A DNA stretch of 64,000 nucleotides from Dactylonectria macrodidyma. Taxonomy: Eukaryota; Ascomycota; Sordariomycetes; Hypocreales; Nectriaceae. A model generated the notes under the pieces. The model did not search any database. It was not told the origin of the DNA and saw only the letters and a list, made by a program, of their open reading frames with translations. Made by a program: the position numbers and the translations under genes. The stretch spans positions 372,001 through 436,000 of the forward strand of contig JAGMUV010000035.1 of NCBI GenBank assembly GCA_020744425.1, read 5' to 3'. Shown one piece after another: positions 18,272 to 29,399 of this stretch. The stretch's first letter is position 1. Each line of letters starts with the position of its first letter.

Positions 18272-21200
18272 TCAAGGGAGTGTAGTTGATGAAGATTGAC
18301 CTTCATATGATTGTAGCAGCTTGATAACGGCCTCATGCCCGTTCTTGGCGGCATACGACAGCGGCGTCCGACCGCCCTTCGACTCGACATTGGCTCCCTT
18401 CTCGAGAAGCAGCTTAACAACGGCCTCGTGCCCATTTTCGGCGGCATACGACAGCGGCGTCCGACCGCCCTTCGACTCGACATTGGCTCCCTTCTCGAGA
18501 AGCAGCTTAACAACGGCCTCATGCCCGTTCATGGCAGCATACGACAGCGGCGCCTGACCAATACCGCCCTTTGACTTGATGGCTCTCTTCTCGAGAAGCA
18601 GCTTGACAACGGCCTCATGCCCGTTCATGGCGGCATACGACAGCGGCGTTCGATGATAACTGTCCTTAGACTCGATGGCTCCCTTCTCGAGAAGCAGCTT
18701 GACAACGGCCTCATGCCCGTTCTCGGCGGCATACGACAGCGGCGTCCGACTATAACCGTCCTTCGACTCGATATTGGCTCCCTTCTCGAGAAGCAGCTTG
18801 ACAACGGCCTCATGCCCGTTCTCGGCGGCATACGACAGCGGCGTCCGATGATAACTGTCCTTCGCCTCGATATTGGCTCTCTTCTCGAAAAGCAGCTTGA
18901 CAAATGCCTCATGCCCCTTCTCTGCTGCCCATAGCAGTGGTGTCTTGCCGAATATCATGTTTTTGGTCTCCAGGTCAGCGCCCTTTTCAACCAGCAGCCT
19001 GACGATCTCATCGTGGCCCTTCTCTGCCGCCCGGAATAGCAGCGTCTGAATCTCATCATCCCTTGTATTTATATCGACGATCCCCCGTTCCAGTACTTTA
19101 ACTAGCAGACTGTATATCACTGGCTCATGCTCTGAAATGCACCAAGCGTGCTGCAGCCAATATTGTTTCGCATAGGAGTAAAATTGGAACTGATCTACAG
19201 AAGGCGATTTGAAATGCTTGCTTGCATCTGCGAGGACTTTTCCAATGTCATAGTTAGGCTGTCTCCGGGACTGCAAAAGCTTTAACGCAAGGCTTCGAAC
19301 GCTGCCTGCAGCGTCTATTGAGCGGATGATCCTGGACGGCGCTGCTTCGGCCGATATTTGCGGGACTACCATAGTAGATAGTTGGGTATTGAAAATATCG
19401 TAATTGAGGTAGGTGATGATAACCTCTCCCATCGTCCTATTTGCGCTGTTCACTGTAAATATCGCGCCAGTTGAGTGTCTGAAACCGCCAAGGAGGAATT
19501 GCTTGACGCTATGGTGCACCAATCTTACGGTCGGCTCTTCTTCATCGACAGCAATGAGGCTTCCACAGCAGGCCAACGCCGAATATATATCGTTGGGAAG
19601 CCGCGTCGGGTTCCAGACGGCATCGCCTGGAACTACGCTTAGGGTTTCTCGAAGTTCCTCCGTTGTTAAAGGCCGGTGAGCCACGGCGACAAGTTCAAAT
19701 ATCCGTGTCTGATAATGCCTTCCTAACTCCCCCGATCTCTGCAGAATACGAGAAAACGTTTCTGGGAGATCTTCTGGGAGGTCATTCAAGGCCAGCCGAA
19801 TGGCTTCATCTGTCTTCGCGGCGCATAAGGATTCTATCTGAAGAGCCACCCAGAGGAACATTCCCTGAGCACCTTGCAGCAGGGCGTCCTCTATTTCAAG
19901 GACAAGCGCAGGGTTCCCTATCATCAGCTTTCTGGATTCTATGCGCCTCTCCAACTCTGCACTGATGAAGCCTGCAATATCGGGATTGTCCTCAGGAATC
20001 GCAATGGTACTATGTTTAGCGAACAGTTTCGGGCTCAACCTCAAGACATTATCGGTCTCCAATCTAAATGAAACGCAGATACGCAGTGCAAATTCGTCCT
20101 GGAGTTTCCGGAGTTGTTGAATTAATGTCCCTCTCTGAAGATCATCACATTCATCCAGCCCGTCCAGGACAAAGGAAGCTTTGAAGTCAGGTGGAAGGGC
20201 GCGCTGGAGCATGTTGAGTATTCTTTCGGAATCCACGACTGAGGTAGTCTTATCGACGAGTTCCTCTACCATGGTGAGGTCTGGAATTGGGCGCAATAAT
20301 TGTCGAGCCAAAGAGCCAAAGACTGTGCGCGCTTTTAAGCTCTCGGAAATGTCGTGGCGACAAAAGAAATACGCTACTGGGCGTTCTGTACTTTGAATAT
20401 GAAGGTTTAAATCATCGACAATATTGGCCAGCAGAACGGACTTTCCTGACCCTAGCTTGCCTTTACACACTAGGGTGCAAGAATCTGCTTGGACTTTCCA
20501 GCCCTGGTATTCAGGGGTCTGGTTGAACAAAGTCGCGTTTCCAAGCTTTCGAATCTCCTTCCACGTCTTCTGATAGTCGTATGTGGAGCAGGAATCGAGG
20601 ACACGGACATGAGCCTTCAGCCTCTGGCGGTGCGACTCGGATTCAGAGAACCTCAACAGAGTTTTGAAGCGGGAGCTCTGCTCCTCAATGGTCTGACCCA
20701 TCAGCAGGCTCACCTCCTCTCTGATCAAACTGGCCCACTGGTCGAGCTCCAATTGGTAGTTCTTCATATCGGAGTCGCTTGGGAACGACACCAGCTGTCC
20801 CAAGATCGACTTCTTTGTTAACTTCAACAGCTTGTGACAAAGATGAACAACCACGATGAAATATTCAGACAGATGCGACTGCAGAATCTTAGACCGAGGA
20901 TAGAGCAAGGCCATCTTTTCGTAACGGGGAGCCGACCGACCGACGATCATAAGAAGAGTCGACAACTTTTCGAGGCAGGAAGAGAAGTTCACAAGCGACT
21001 AGGTAGGACGTCAGCTGGAGAACGAAAGAATGAGATTTTAAAAAGACCAACAAGTAATGTCATTCGCACCAGCGACCAGACGCCGCATGCAATCATGTTC
21101 TGGGAACCGCCGACTATGATGTCCCCGAGCGCCGCGAACTGCTGAACGGCTTGTAGTATATTGGTCAAACGAGGTCCGAAACATCGCCCGCCGCCGAGCT

Positions 21201-21399
21201 TCCCGGAGGTGTGACGGTCAATTTCGGCCGTGAGTCGCATGACATCGTGGATATCTGGAGGCGATTTGCACAACTGGGATCTGTGGGTACGGAAGGTAGC
21301 CTTCTGCTCGGTGGAAAGATCTGCCTCGAACTCCGAAGCGGCTTGCGCCAGGCGAATTTCAGCCTTCAGCGGCGCGGCTTTTGCCAGTGCAGAAGACAT
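18272..21399 (-). CDS. NACHT-ankyrin NLR-like (STAND) protein
   Basis: Two exons, 21399-21052 and 20998-18272. The 53-nt intron (GTTGGT...CTGACGTCCTACCTAG) keeps frame, giving about 1024 aa. The first 250 residues are helical and resemble the N-terminal domain of fungal NACHT proteins. A P-loop (GKLGSGKSVLL, near residue 296) and Walker B (FVLDGLDECD, near 390) define the NTPase. The C-terminus has about eight ankyrin repeats (near 778-1013) of the form RTPLSYAAENGHEAVVKLL. Such proteins act as cytoplasmic NTP-driven switches in fungal self/non-self recognition and cell death, with the repeats sensing the ligand. Repeats 3-8 are nearly identical in DNA; units 4 and 5 are one residue short. 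The gene looks intact. The ligand is unknown. Confidence 0.88.
18310..18930 (-). repeat. Tandem DNA repeats encoding ankyrin units
   Basis: Seven to eight direct repeats of about 90-105 bp, each containing GGCGGCATACGACAGCGGCG and GAGAAGCAGCTT blocks on the plus strand. The two copies nearest the gene end are almost the same. They encode the ankyrin repeats of the NLR gene. Confidence 0.9.
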
Positions 21400-21823
21400 G
21401 GCGATGACACTCCGATGCGCCGTTTTAAGATAGAAATGGGGGTCGCCCCGCTTTCTTTGATTGTAATGGAGTGGTGGTTTTGTTAACAGACTGGTGACAA
21501 CACCCCGAGCTGAAAAACTTGTGGAAGAGCGGGGTAGACAAGTGCGGCTTCGAGCTGCAATCTGAGTGGCGGTGCGCTACGGTCGCACATTACCACATGG
21601 GTGACAAAACCATGTACGAAAATGACTGGAGCTATTTCGCACATAGGCTTTCGGCGTTTTTATATGGGGCTACAGTATTGATATGATAGCGCACTGTTTT
21701 CAATGTAGCAGAGCTGATGCCATACCAAGCGGTGCTGATGCCATTCCATTTCCACATGGTTGAGGCTTCCCAAAAGGGTTATGTCACCCATGTGGTTATG
21801 CGCGACCGTAGTGCGCTGGCTGG
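21400..21823. other. Promoter region of the NLR gene and MITE
   Basis: Upstream of the NLR start codon. The second half is occupied by the inverted-repeat element at 21576-21815, so a transposon lies within 200 bp of the NLR start. Confidence 0.5.
21576..21815. mobile_element. MITE-like element with terminal inverted repeats of about 35-40 bp
   Basis: The left end CTACGGTCGCACATTACC and the reverse complement of the right end CTACGGTCGCGCATAACC match, and both continue with ACATGGGTGACA. The interior has no coding capacity. It sits exactly where the reductase pseudogene should have its start codon. A TGCG duplication at both edges is possible but short. The superfamily is undetermined. Confidence 0.65.
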
Positions 21824-23733
21824 GAGGTATTGACGCCTCTCACGGGTGGCAATGGCTTTGTTGCCAGCCACATTCTTGATGCCCTCTTGAGCCATGGACA
21901 TTCCGTAACGATTACAGTTCGTAGCAGGGAGAAAGGGAACCAAGTACTTGCACGATACGAAAATATCACTAAAGCTGAAATCGCCGTTTGTGTTACCTAT
22001 CCCCGACTTTACCACACCTGGAGCCTTCGATGAATGTCTTCAATCAAGCACAAGCTTGGACACCGTCATGCATGTCGCCTCACCTTTCTCTTATTCAGCG
22101 ACCGACATCAAGCGAGAATTGCTGGACCCATCCATCATCGGCACCACATCTTTACTCACAGCGGTTTGCAACCACGCCCCCTCAGTCAAAACCGTAATCC
22201 TCACCTCCTCCTTTGCTGCAATCCTGAACAGCTACAAGCCCAACACTATTCCACAGCACACCTACACCGAGTCAGACTGGAACCCGCTTACCATGGACGA
22301 CGCCTTTCAAAATACATTGAACGGGTACCGGGCCAGTAAGCTCTTCGCCGAGCGTGCTGCCTGGGACTTGATGGATACGCGGAAGCCCACTTTCTCCCTC
22401 ACAACAATATGCCCAACGCTAGCGTTTGGTCCTGTCATTCAACCTGTAAAATACTACGTCACCCCATGCACATTGGAGCGGCGATGGGGTGCATGGGGTA
22501 GCCTCAGCCGAAGGCTGTGTGTCTGCAGGCCGGGAAGCTATAATACTACTGCATTATCTACGTTCCGATCTATTGCCATAGCTATTCTTAGTATTATGTG
22601 ACATATACGGATTCCGTGTAAGCACCTGTCGTTTTCTAAGCTCCTGATCCCTCATCTTCAAACTTCATGCTATCTGGGAGAGACCCGTAGACCAGGTGAT
22701 AAGAGGCGATAGGCCAGCATCTTCTTCAGTTCTCTTCGGAGCGGGACTTTCAGTTGAAGAAGGACTGACGGTAAGGTTTCTTAATATCAGGATTGCGCTG
22801 TTAGATCTGGAACGCTTTACTTAGTTAGTATTGAATGTCATGCGGAGTGGGGAGATAGGGCTGACATGAGAATTGCACTGACTACGACATTCCAGGCAGT
22901 TCTTAGTGTTCTTAGCAGATTTCCGTTTGCTGACGAAGTCACTAGCCGGTTTCTTCTCGCTATAGCGGGCATAGACAATGGACACTAAGTCATCTTGAAG
23001 CCCTTGAGGAGTAGACTTCGGATGCATTACTCAATGACGCAAGATATGAAGATGTGTTGCGTAAATGAAGTTTCTATGCTAAGCGAAATTCCGAGTAAAC
23101 AAGCCAGGGGGACTTGCTAGCTGGTAAGCTAGGCCCACTTTTTTGAGCCGTCGTCCAGTTGCTCCTCGTTTTGCTGCCGTCCATACAAAATCTAAACCAA
23201 TCAGAGACCGAGAAACTTATTAATCCCTGTCTGCACCAAAACCTCATTATTGGGAAACTTATGGATTAATGTAGAGTCAGCCTTCGGCTGAATCATGTAT
23301 GGACGAGATAAATATATCAAGTCAGCGCATCTATAACTTCATCTCGGGGGCCTTCAAATCGCAGATCCCAGACACAGGAGTGTCTTTCTTCCTCTGGATC
23401 GACGTGCGAGATTTGGCTTTGGCGCACGTGAAAGCCATGGAAGCCCAGCTTACTGCGCGAGAGAACAGAAGGTACCTTTTGACAGAGGGATACTTCACCA
23501 ACCAAGACATCTGTAAGATTATTGGAAGGCGGTTCCCGGAGTATCAGGATGCACTGCCGAGCTGCGGGGGAGGGAGTGGTGGATACCCGAAGGAGGGCAT
23601 TTATGGGTTTGACAACAGTCGGGCGACGGAGGAGTTGGGATTGAGGTACATGACGCTGGAGGAAAGTGTAGTTGATACCGTGAGATCGTTGAAGGATGTG
23701 CAGCGAAAGGTGACCCGGCTGCCCAGGAACTGA
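21824..23733 (+). pseudogene. NAD(P)-dependent reductase (GRE2/dihydroflavonol reductase-like), disrupted
   Basis: An extended short-chain dehydrogenase. It has a nucleotide-binding TGGNGFVASH near the start, then MHVASPF, VILTSSFAAI and the catalytic YRASK (Tyr and Lys of YxxxK). FGPVIQPV follows, and after the Helitron (22448-23291) come MDEINISSQRI and WIDVRDLALAHV to a normal stop. Three lesions are visible. There is no start codon: the frame is closed by TAG at 21809 and the MITE abuts. A one-base frameshift lies near 21990, between RYENITKAEIAV and the PDFTTPGAFDE frame. The third is the Helitron. Members of this family reduce aldehydes and ketones such as methylglyoxal. Confidence 0.85.
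22448..23291 (-). mobile_element. Complete non-autonomous Helitron2-like element (Hel-A)
   Basis: 844 bp. On the minus strand it begins TCAGCCGAAGGCTGACTC and ends GTGACGTAGTATTTT. Near the 3' end are a hairpin with 10-bp arms (CCCCATGCAC/GTGCATGGGG) and a second copy of the 5' terminal motif in inverted form, an asymmetric inverted repeat typical of Helitron2/helentrons. The borders are proven by the host: removing the element joins the reductase codons in frame with no target duplication. It retains the decayed C-terminal helicase end (near 22560-22720) and a possible N-terminal ORF start (23027-22821), so it looks like an internal deletion derivative. Confidence 0.85.
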
Positions 23734-23904
23734 TGTGATGGCACATTCCTTGGGTTGACTACTTAAACCTGGTTTGATGACAGTGAAAAGAGTTCTAGCC
23801 GATCTTCCCAAACTACATTCATACACTCCCCCAAGCTTATTTTGTTAGTCCACTTGATTTTAATGCAATCACCGTTAAAACGACAATCTTAATTTCATCC
23901 CACC

Positions 23905-24244
23905 TTGTCCTCTCTGAAAAGAATCGAAGCTTCATACTATGCGGAACCATCCGGTGCGGAGCCAGCCAGCATCAAACACTCTACAATCGCGTTCCCAGAA
24001 AAGTGCACCACACTACAGTGTTTCATTTGTTTCTGGGACGAGAGGGTAGCAACGGTTGCAAGGCTGCGGGGATTTTCTACTAAATATAAGGCACGAGGGC
24101 AAGTTTTTAGCCACCATCTTGACCGTGTGGCTGGGGGGCCAATACCTTGCCCTGAAGCCAACTGCAAGAAAGCAGCGATTCAGTTGGACGGCGTGGCCGC
24201 TTTCCATGGGGCATGTCGCGCGACACGATTGTTTGGATGACTGA
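23905..24244 (+). pseudogene. Decayed zinc-finger fragment, possibly from a DUF3435-type protein
   Basis: The reading frame gives LQCFICFWDERVA, later PCPEANCKKA, then a Leu-Asp-Gly-Val segment followed, after a frame change near 24215, by a His pair. The pattern CxxC ... CPxxxC ... H resembles the finger at the end of many DUF3435 (fungal tyrosine-recombinase-related) proteins. It has no start or upstream domain, so it is a fragment. The family assignment is from memory and tentative. Confidence 0.35.
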
Positions 24245-24359
24245 ACAACGATCGGGAAGAAGATCCCCTGTGAATCGGGCAACGAAAGACTCTTGATTTT
24301 CTATCTAAAGGAGCGACGAAGGTCGGTCTCTTATACCTATGTTCAATCTGCCGATATCA

Positions 24360-24474
24360 TAGGCAGCAGGCTGCTGCCTGATGCTAGTGGTGGTCGTTCA
24401 CTCTCATCGTGAACTTGTTCACGATGATCGTGATTCTTGCCTCGTTTTGCGAGCGAGCGACTTGATATTGACAT
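24360..24474 (-). repeat. Partial LTR related to Copia-1
   Basis: Matches the inner half of the Copia-1 LTR, including the hairpin TCGTGAAC..GTTCACGA, and ends TTGATATTGACA. It joins the Crypton fragment directly at 24475. Confidence 0.8.
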
Positions 24475-25224
24475 GACTTCTGCTTTAAGAGATAAAACCT
24501 CCGTCTCTACAGTCTTCTTTAGACTATAGATTCCAGCCTCAACTCCACGGACTTTCTCTGCAATTGCAGGTATTGCCTTCTGGATTAACTCGGCCTCGCT
24601 ATCCTCACGAGACTCCTCAGAGGCACGTAAGACTCTTGCAGCAAAGTCTTTGTACTCATCAGTCTTGAAGATGGGATCTTTGAATATAGGATGGTTAGGG
24701 AAATCGCGTGCGAGAAAGGGAGCATCTTGCAGCAAGACTACTCGTAACCATCCTAATAGCTCAATAATAGCACCTGTAGCTTTATTCTCAAAGACTTCAG
24801 CCATCTCGTGACTAGAGTCTCTGAAGGCTTGGAACCAAAAGTCAGCCTGAGGCCAAATTTGAGAACGTAGCCAAGCCGAGGGCAAGACCGTGGAGCGTGC
24901 AATGAAGTAACTGCCAGCCCATTCTGGCGAGAAGTCGGCAGAGGCTCTCATGAACGCGTAGGGTAGTGATGTGAGATAACAGCCTATCATTGAGTCTCCC
25001 ATATTCCATCTGCCAGCACGTCTAATCTAATAATAAGTTAATAGTGTTACCAGAGTCAGAGGGAGGTTACCTACTTGTGCCTCAGGAACGCCAGCCATAT
25101 CGGCATTTTGCGTAGCAGCAACACGAGGTGCCTGACTAGCCTTAGAGGTCTTAATGCCGACATGGCTATATAGACGACGAGTCCACGCGTGGCTTGCTTG
25201 ATATGAGAGTGCTGCTATATCATT
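24475..25224 (-). pseudogene. Crypton (tyrosine recombinase transposon), C-terminal half
   Basis: On the minus strand the segment 25218-25076 reads RLYSHVGIKTSKASQAPR, then GVPEAQ. After an intron-like gap (about 25031-25075) come GRWN and MGDSMIGCYLTSLPYAF. This is the HxxR...GRWN...Y region of Crypton recombinases, followed by the Ndc10/CBF3-like domain (PEWAGSYF, WLRSQIWPQADFW). The expected His appears to be Gln (QAPR), and no splice choice I tried restores the frame across the gap. The upstream side is cut by a Helitron fragment at 25225 and the downstream side by an LTR relic. The enzyme would excise and integrate circular DNA; this copy is dead. Confidence 0.75.
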
Positions 25225-25790
25225 AAAATACTACGTCACCCCATGCACATTGGAGCGGCGATGGGGTGCATGGGGTAGCCTCAGCCGAAGGCTGTGTGTC
25301 CGCGGGCCGGGAAGCTATTACTACTACTGCATTATCTACGTACTGATCCATTGCCGTGGCCATTCTTGGTATTATGTGACATGTACGGATTCCGTGTGAG
25401 CACCTGTCGTTTCCTAAGCTCCTGATCCCTCATCTTCATCTTCATGCCATCCGAGGGAGACCCGTAGATCAGGGGATTACGATCAAATGGGGCATCTAAC
25501 ATCAAGCCCTCGAGCGTCTTCACACGAGAGATAGCCACGTAGCTTAACCCAGTCTGGAAATCCCGGTAGGAGAGATCGGAAACGATCATATCTTCTGTGA
25601 TGCTTTGTGGCTTATAAACGGTAATAGCGTAGCATATGATCAGGGGGAGCTGGGTGCGAGTGCAGAGAGTGGCTCCGATGAGGAAGCCCCTCTCTACGAG
25701 GAGAATCGGGACAATCTTCCTGCCACCAGGGGTGGTTAGGAACACCGGTCTAATGTACTTGTTAAACTCTATTATGATAACATGAGGGTC
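25225..25790 (-). mobile_element. Helitron 3' fragment with helicase C-terminus (Hel-B)
   Basis: Has the same 3' end as Hel-A (AAAATACTACGTCACCCC on the plus strand), the terminal hairpin and the subterminal inverted motif. The frame 25745-25332 encodes the end of a PIF1-type Helitron helicase (GLSYVAISRVKTLEGLML is motif VI). The motif V region reads YAITVYKPQSITEDM, where related copies have MHKSQ. Homology stops near 25790, so the Rep domain and the 5' end are absent. Confidence 0.82.
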
Positions 25791-27176
25791 TCGTATGGAG
25801 GCCTATAGGGCACACTGTTGCAAAACTCCCCTGTCATTTTGCGCCCCACCGTCGTGGGCATTTCGATACCCCGCGTCATGGTGAAGCAGGTACTACGGAC
25901 CAGCTGCGGACTCGCTCGGAGCGCTTCTGAGTCCCTCCCAGCAGGCCGCTTTCCAGGACTGTGACGATGCACCCTCATGCGGATAACCACCCAGCGCCCT
26001 AATCTGCATCACGCAATATCTGGAAGTCGGCCTGCACAAGCCTGTTCATCTTTTTATTAACAACCTTGAGCGAGTGACTCAGCGCTTTAATCAGGCGATT
26101 TTTATTTGCGGTTATTGCAATCCAAATCCTGCAACCACTAGGATTGCCCAACTTCCACGGGCTTCGGAATATGCATACTACGCCATTCTCAAGGCCTGAA
26201 GCTTTTGCTTCTTGATGGAGTCAAGTTAAACTCGGAGAAATTCAGACTTTTGACTCCTCCATTTTGGTAGCACCTATTTCCTGTGTGCGAGCAAAACGCG
26301 ATAAGCCAGCAGTGGACAAGTGCGGTGTCGACGTTGGCTACCCGAGAGGCTGGCCACAGACTATGGCGGGAATGCCATTTCGTAAACTTTAAATGAACGA
26401 GCAAGCGAGATAGCGACCCGTAACAGCTCTTTGTAACGGGTCAGGACCCTGTTGCTGTGGCTACGCCAGCAGCACAAAGTGGGGGGAGGCACAAAACCCT
26501 GAGCCGGCAGAATCACTGCAGTCTTTCTTTCTTCTTTCCCTTCTTCTCTCCTCATCTTGAAAGTAAACAGCATAAGGACTAGTCAGTTGAATCAACCCGC
26601 TAGAAGCCTTTCACACTCTTGCCTGGCGGCAATGGGGTTTTATTTACATGTTAGGGGTCTTAGGATTTGAAATATTTGTGTATTGAAATATGTTTGTCTG
26701 AGAATTTCATCAATTTGACGGATACTATTACTAACATTTTTAGCCACATGTACTTAATTATCTATCATACAGCGGTTATATACCCGACCAGTTCTAGCGA
26801 TCCTCATCTGCCATGACAAAAGGTTACATTGTTATGTACAGAACTATAAAGGCAGCACCTGACAGTCTACAAAGGAACGCACTCGCTCTAAGCGGGCAAC
26901 ATCAACCGCCTTCGTGAGCTTGGAGACTAGAACCTCAACAACTCTGCAGCGGAGGACTCAGAGGCAGGTTGCCTCTGTAGAATACAGTGGTCTAGCTTTG
27001 CTTGGAAGATTTAGTACGTGAATTCGATCCCGATAATGCCTGAATGTGCTGAACTGCTCCCTGCTGGTCCGCTGCGTCCCTCTCACTGTCGTTGCAGCAG
27101 CCCCAGCGCCAAAAATCCAAGAAATTATATAGTGAGGTACATGGCTCCATGTACTGTGGGGTGGGATGTTCGTCGG
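25791..27176. other. Gene-poor stretch
   Basis: No recognisable gene. A plus-strand frame at about 25998-26200 reads like a protein end (VGLHKPVHLFINNLERV, ICGYCNPNP) before a stop. It may be a small gene relic; I do not recognise it. Confidence 0.35.
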
Positions 27177-27662
27177 CTAGGCCCAATTTGTGTCTTGGGT
27201 AGTGCTTTTGGGGGTTTTGCAACAGTGACCCCTATAGGCTGCCATAGCATATCCCCGGCACAAAGGTATGAGCCCTAAAAGCAAGATTTCCATAGGTTTC
27301 GATAGAACCTTCGTGTGTTGTTCCAGGTTATGCTGTGCTCCTACACCGACTCTCCCGTGTACTTCGGCGTACGCCCAGAGTGGTTCAGCTGCCTTGCGCA
27401 ATGCCTGTACAAAGGTTTCTTCAAGGTAGATATTCTCGAAGTCACGGAAAATACCTTCCAGGTGAGACATGAGTTCCGGGAGATCACCATCGGTATTGCT
27501 GCTTGGTCGATCTCGCCAACCCCGTGACAGCCAGCCTATTCCAAACGTAGCCGCGAGTAGAAGGCAAAACAAGGGCCAGAGGCTCACAAACAGAAGAAAG
27601 GCCAGCACCATTAGCGAGCCCAAAATCCCCTTCCACTCAGACAGGATAGTTCCTTTGGCCAT
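27177..27662 (-). CDS. Small predicted membrane protein, unrecognised
   Basis: 161 aa from the ATG at 27662. A strongly hydrophobic segment at about residues 13-45 (LMVLAFLLFVSLWPLFCLLL) would form one or two membrane helices. A soluble helical part follows (ELMSHLEGIFRDFENIYLEE). Similarity to any family was not recognised, and an intron near the 3' end is possible. It could be a host gene or a chance frame. It lies alone, with transposon fragments on both sides. Confidence 0.35.
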   Translation of the reverse strand: MAKGTILSEWKGILGSLMVLAFLLFVSLWPLFCLLLAATFGIGWLSRGWRDRPSSNTDGDLPELMSHLEGIFRDFENIYLEETFVQALRKAAEPLWAYAEVHGRVGVGAQHNLEQHTKVLSKPMEILLLGLIPLCRGYAMAAYRGHCCKTPKSTTQDTNWA

Positions 27663-27728
27663 AGCGGAAACCAAGTATACCGGACGAACAGTAAGGGTGT
27701 GAAAGTGATGAGCCGCGGTTTTGTTCAA

Positions 27729-29260
27729 CCCGAGACGTCAACGGATGAGTGATCGTAATAGAGGTAACAAACAGCTAGGCTGCGGTTGGTCACGGTTGAA
27801 AATAACAAAGCCTGATGTGAACGGGTGAGTGATATTGGAGTTCGCATAAGAGAAGTAAGCGACAGATCGAACTTAATGAGAGACACAGGCGGTGTGAGGA
27901 ATGCTTCACCTCGAGAGCTATGCATCCCAAAATGAATTTGCTTCATCGAGGAAGAAGGAACGTGGGCTCTGCTTTCTTTATCGACGTTTGGCAGCGCTAC
28001 TGCGGGCCTGTTCCAGGGCAAGCTGCAGTAGCCGCCGGGTTCTATTCTCCATAAATAACAGCCAATGGCTGATAAGCGTTTAGGTGTCGCATTTTTTGCC
28101 GTCCTTCGGCCCCACCCACCATCACCGGAGCCTCTCTCCTTCCGCAAGACCCAAGCGAGCCTCCGAGGCCAAGACCCCGGTGGCTTCAAGTGTCTCATGC
28201 GTTTCGTGATAAGGCAGATAGCCCTCGGCTGCAGTCGGAAAGTGAGATGGTACCAACGTCATCACAGTCACGGCTACGAGATGGCAAGTGTAAAGATGCT
28301 ACACAAAAGGCATAAAACGTGGGGCGATAGAGTCTCAAAATAATCACGTACAGAGAGGAAAGCGAAGGGGAAAAAATGGATTGTGCGGACCTTCGTTGGG
28401 CGCAACCTCATGGGCCACCGCGCTTAGGTTGACGAGGCGAGGCGCAGGCATATGCAAGAGAATGGCGGGGCACTGCCTCCTGCTTTGGCCACGTCGTAGC
28501 CAATCAAGCTGAAGACGGCTGCATTGTTTGCTGAATCCAGGATTGAATCCAGGAGGGGCGCAGTCTCGGGCTGAGAGGTTGAAAGCAAGGCGGATTTGGT
28601 ATTGCAGCTGCTGTCAACCAGCCCAATACATCCATGGTGAGGCAGCCCATGGAGAGTTGGGATTTTTTTGCCAGGCGGACATGCGACCAGCTGCGCGCGA
28701 TAGAACACCCACAGTACGGAATACTTTCGGCTTCATGTACTTCGCCCCACAGGGATCTCGCCCCCCCGTCACAATGTAGCCAGGTTGAGACGGCTTGACA
28801 CAGCATAGTGCTCACTGTACTTCGAAGCAGAGAGTATCTGCCCATCCGAGCAAGTAGCAATTTGAGATTTGCCTCGTTGCTGCCTGTTGTGCGCCTGAAC
28901 CAAATTGCAATGTGGCCGCTCTTTAATGCGCGACGGGGTAACACACGGAGGCCTCCAGAGTGTGTATAAAGCAATCAACAATCGCACATCAATGTAAGAT
29001 TCGTATAATTGTTTTCCCCATCCTCGCAATTTAATCCACAGTAATCAAGATTATCAATGGCCAAAACATCACCGGTCCTCGAATCCCCACAACCGTTCAA
29101 TTTCACCTTTCCTCACTGGCTCAATAGGCTTCTGGCTCAGCGGCTCTTACTAAAGCTTTTTCTTCTATAAAACTCGAGTGAGGGGACTTTAGGCTGTCTT
29201 TCCAGGGCGAATGAATTTCTCATTTAGCAGGTTCTTCGACGGCAGAAGTGTGGCGTCGAC
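27729..29260. other. Intergenic stretch without recognised gene
   Basis: Only short overlapping frames on both strands, none with motifs or supported introns. Confidence 0.4.
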
Positions 29261-29264
29261 GTGA

Positions 29265-29355
29265 ATCGAACTTGTGACTCCGAGGCATCAACTTCTCGGG
29301 CGAGGCATGAACTTCTCGCTTAAAAACCACTAGGCCAACCGGGCTCATAACCTGT
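29265..29355 (-). other. tRNA-like remnant with duplicated arm next to an LTR/PBS-like junction
   Basis: On the minus strand a D-arm-like GGCCTAGTGG is followed by two similar hairpins (GCGAG..CTCGC and CCGAG..CTCGG) and then a T-arm-like GTTCGATTC with an acceptor-like GACGCCA. A normal cloverleaf cannot be drawn because of the extra hairpin. The flanking CCGGGCTCATAAC next to TGTCA also matches the Copia-1 PBS/LTR junction. It is a relic of a tRNA, a tRNA-derived SINE or a Copia end. Confidence 0.3.
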
Positions 29356-29399
29356 CAAAATAAAAATGGATTACACCCCAGAAGACTGTTGAGACCTAT

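Noticed and set aside
18321..18934. Plus-strand repeat proteins opposite the ankyrin gene
   Set aside because: They are antisense readings of the ankyrin repeat DNA, with no start context or domain.
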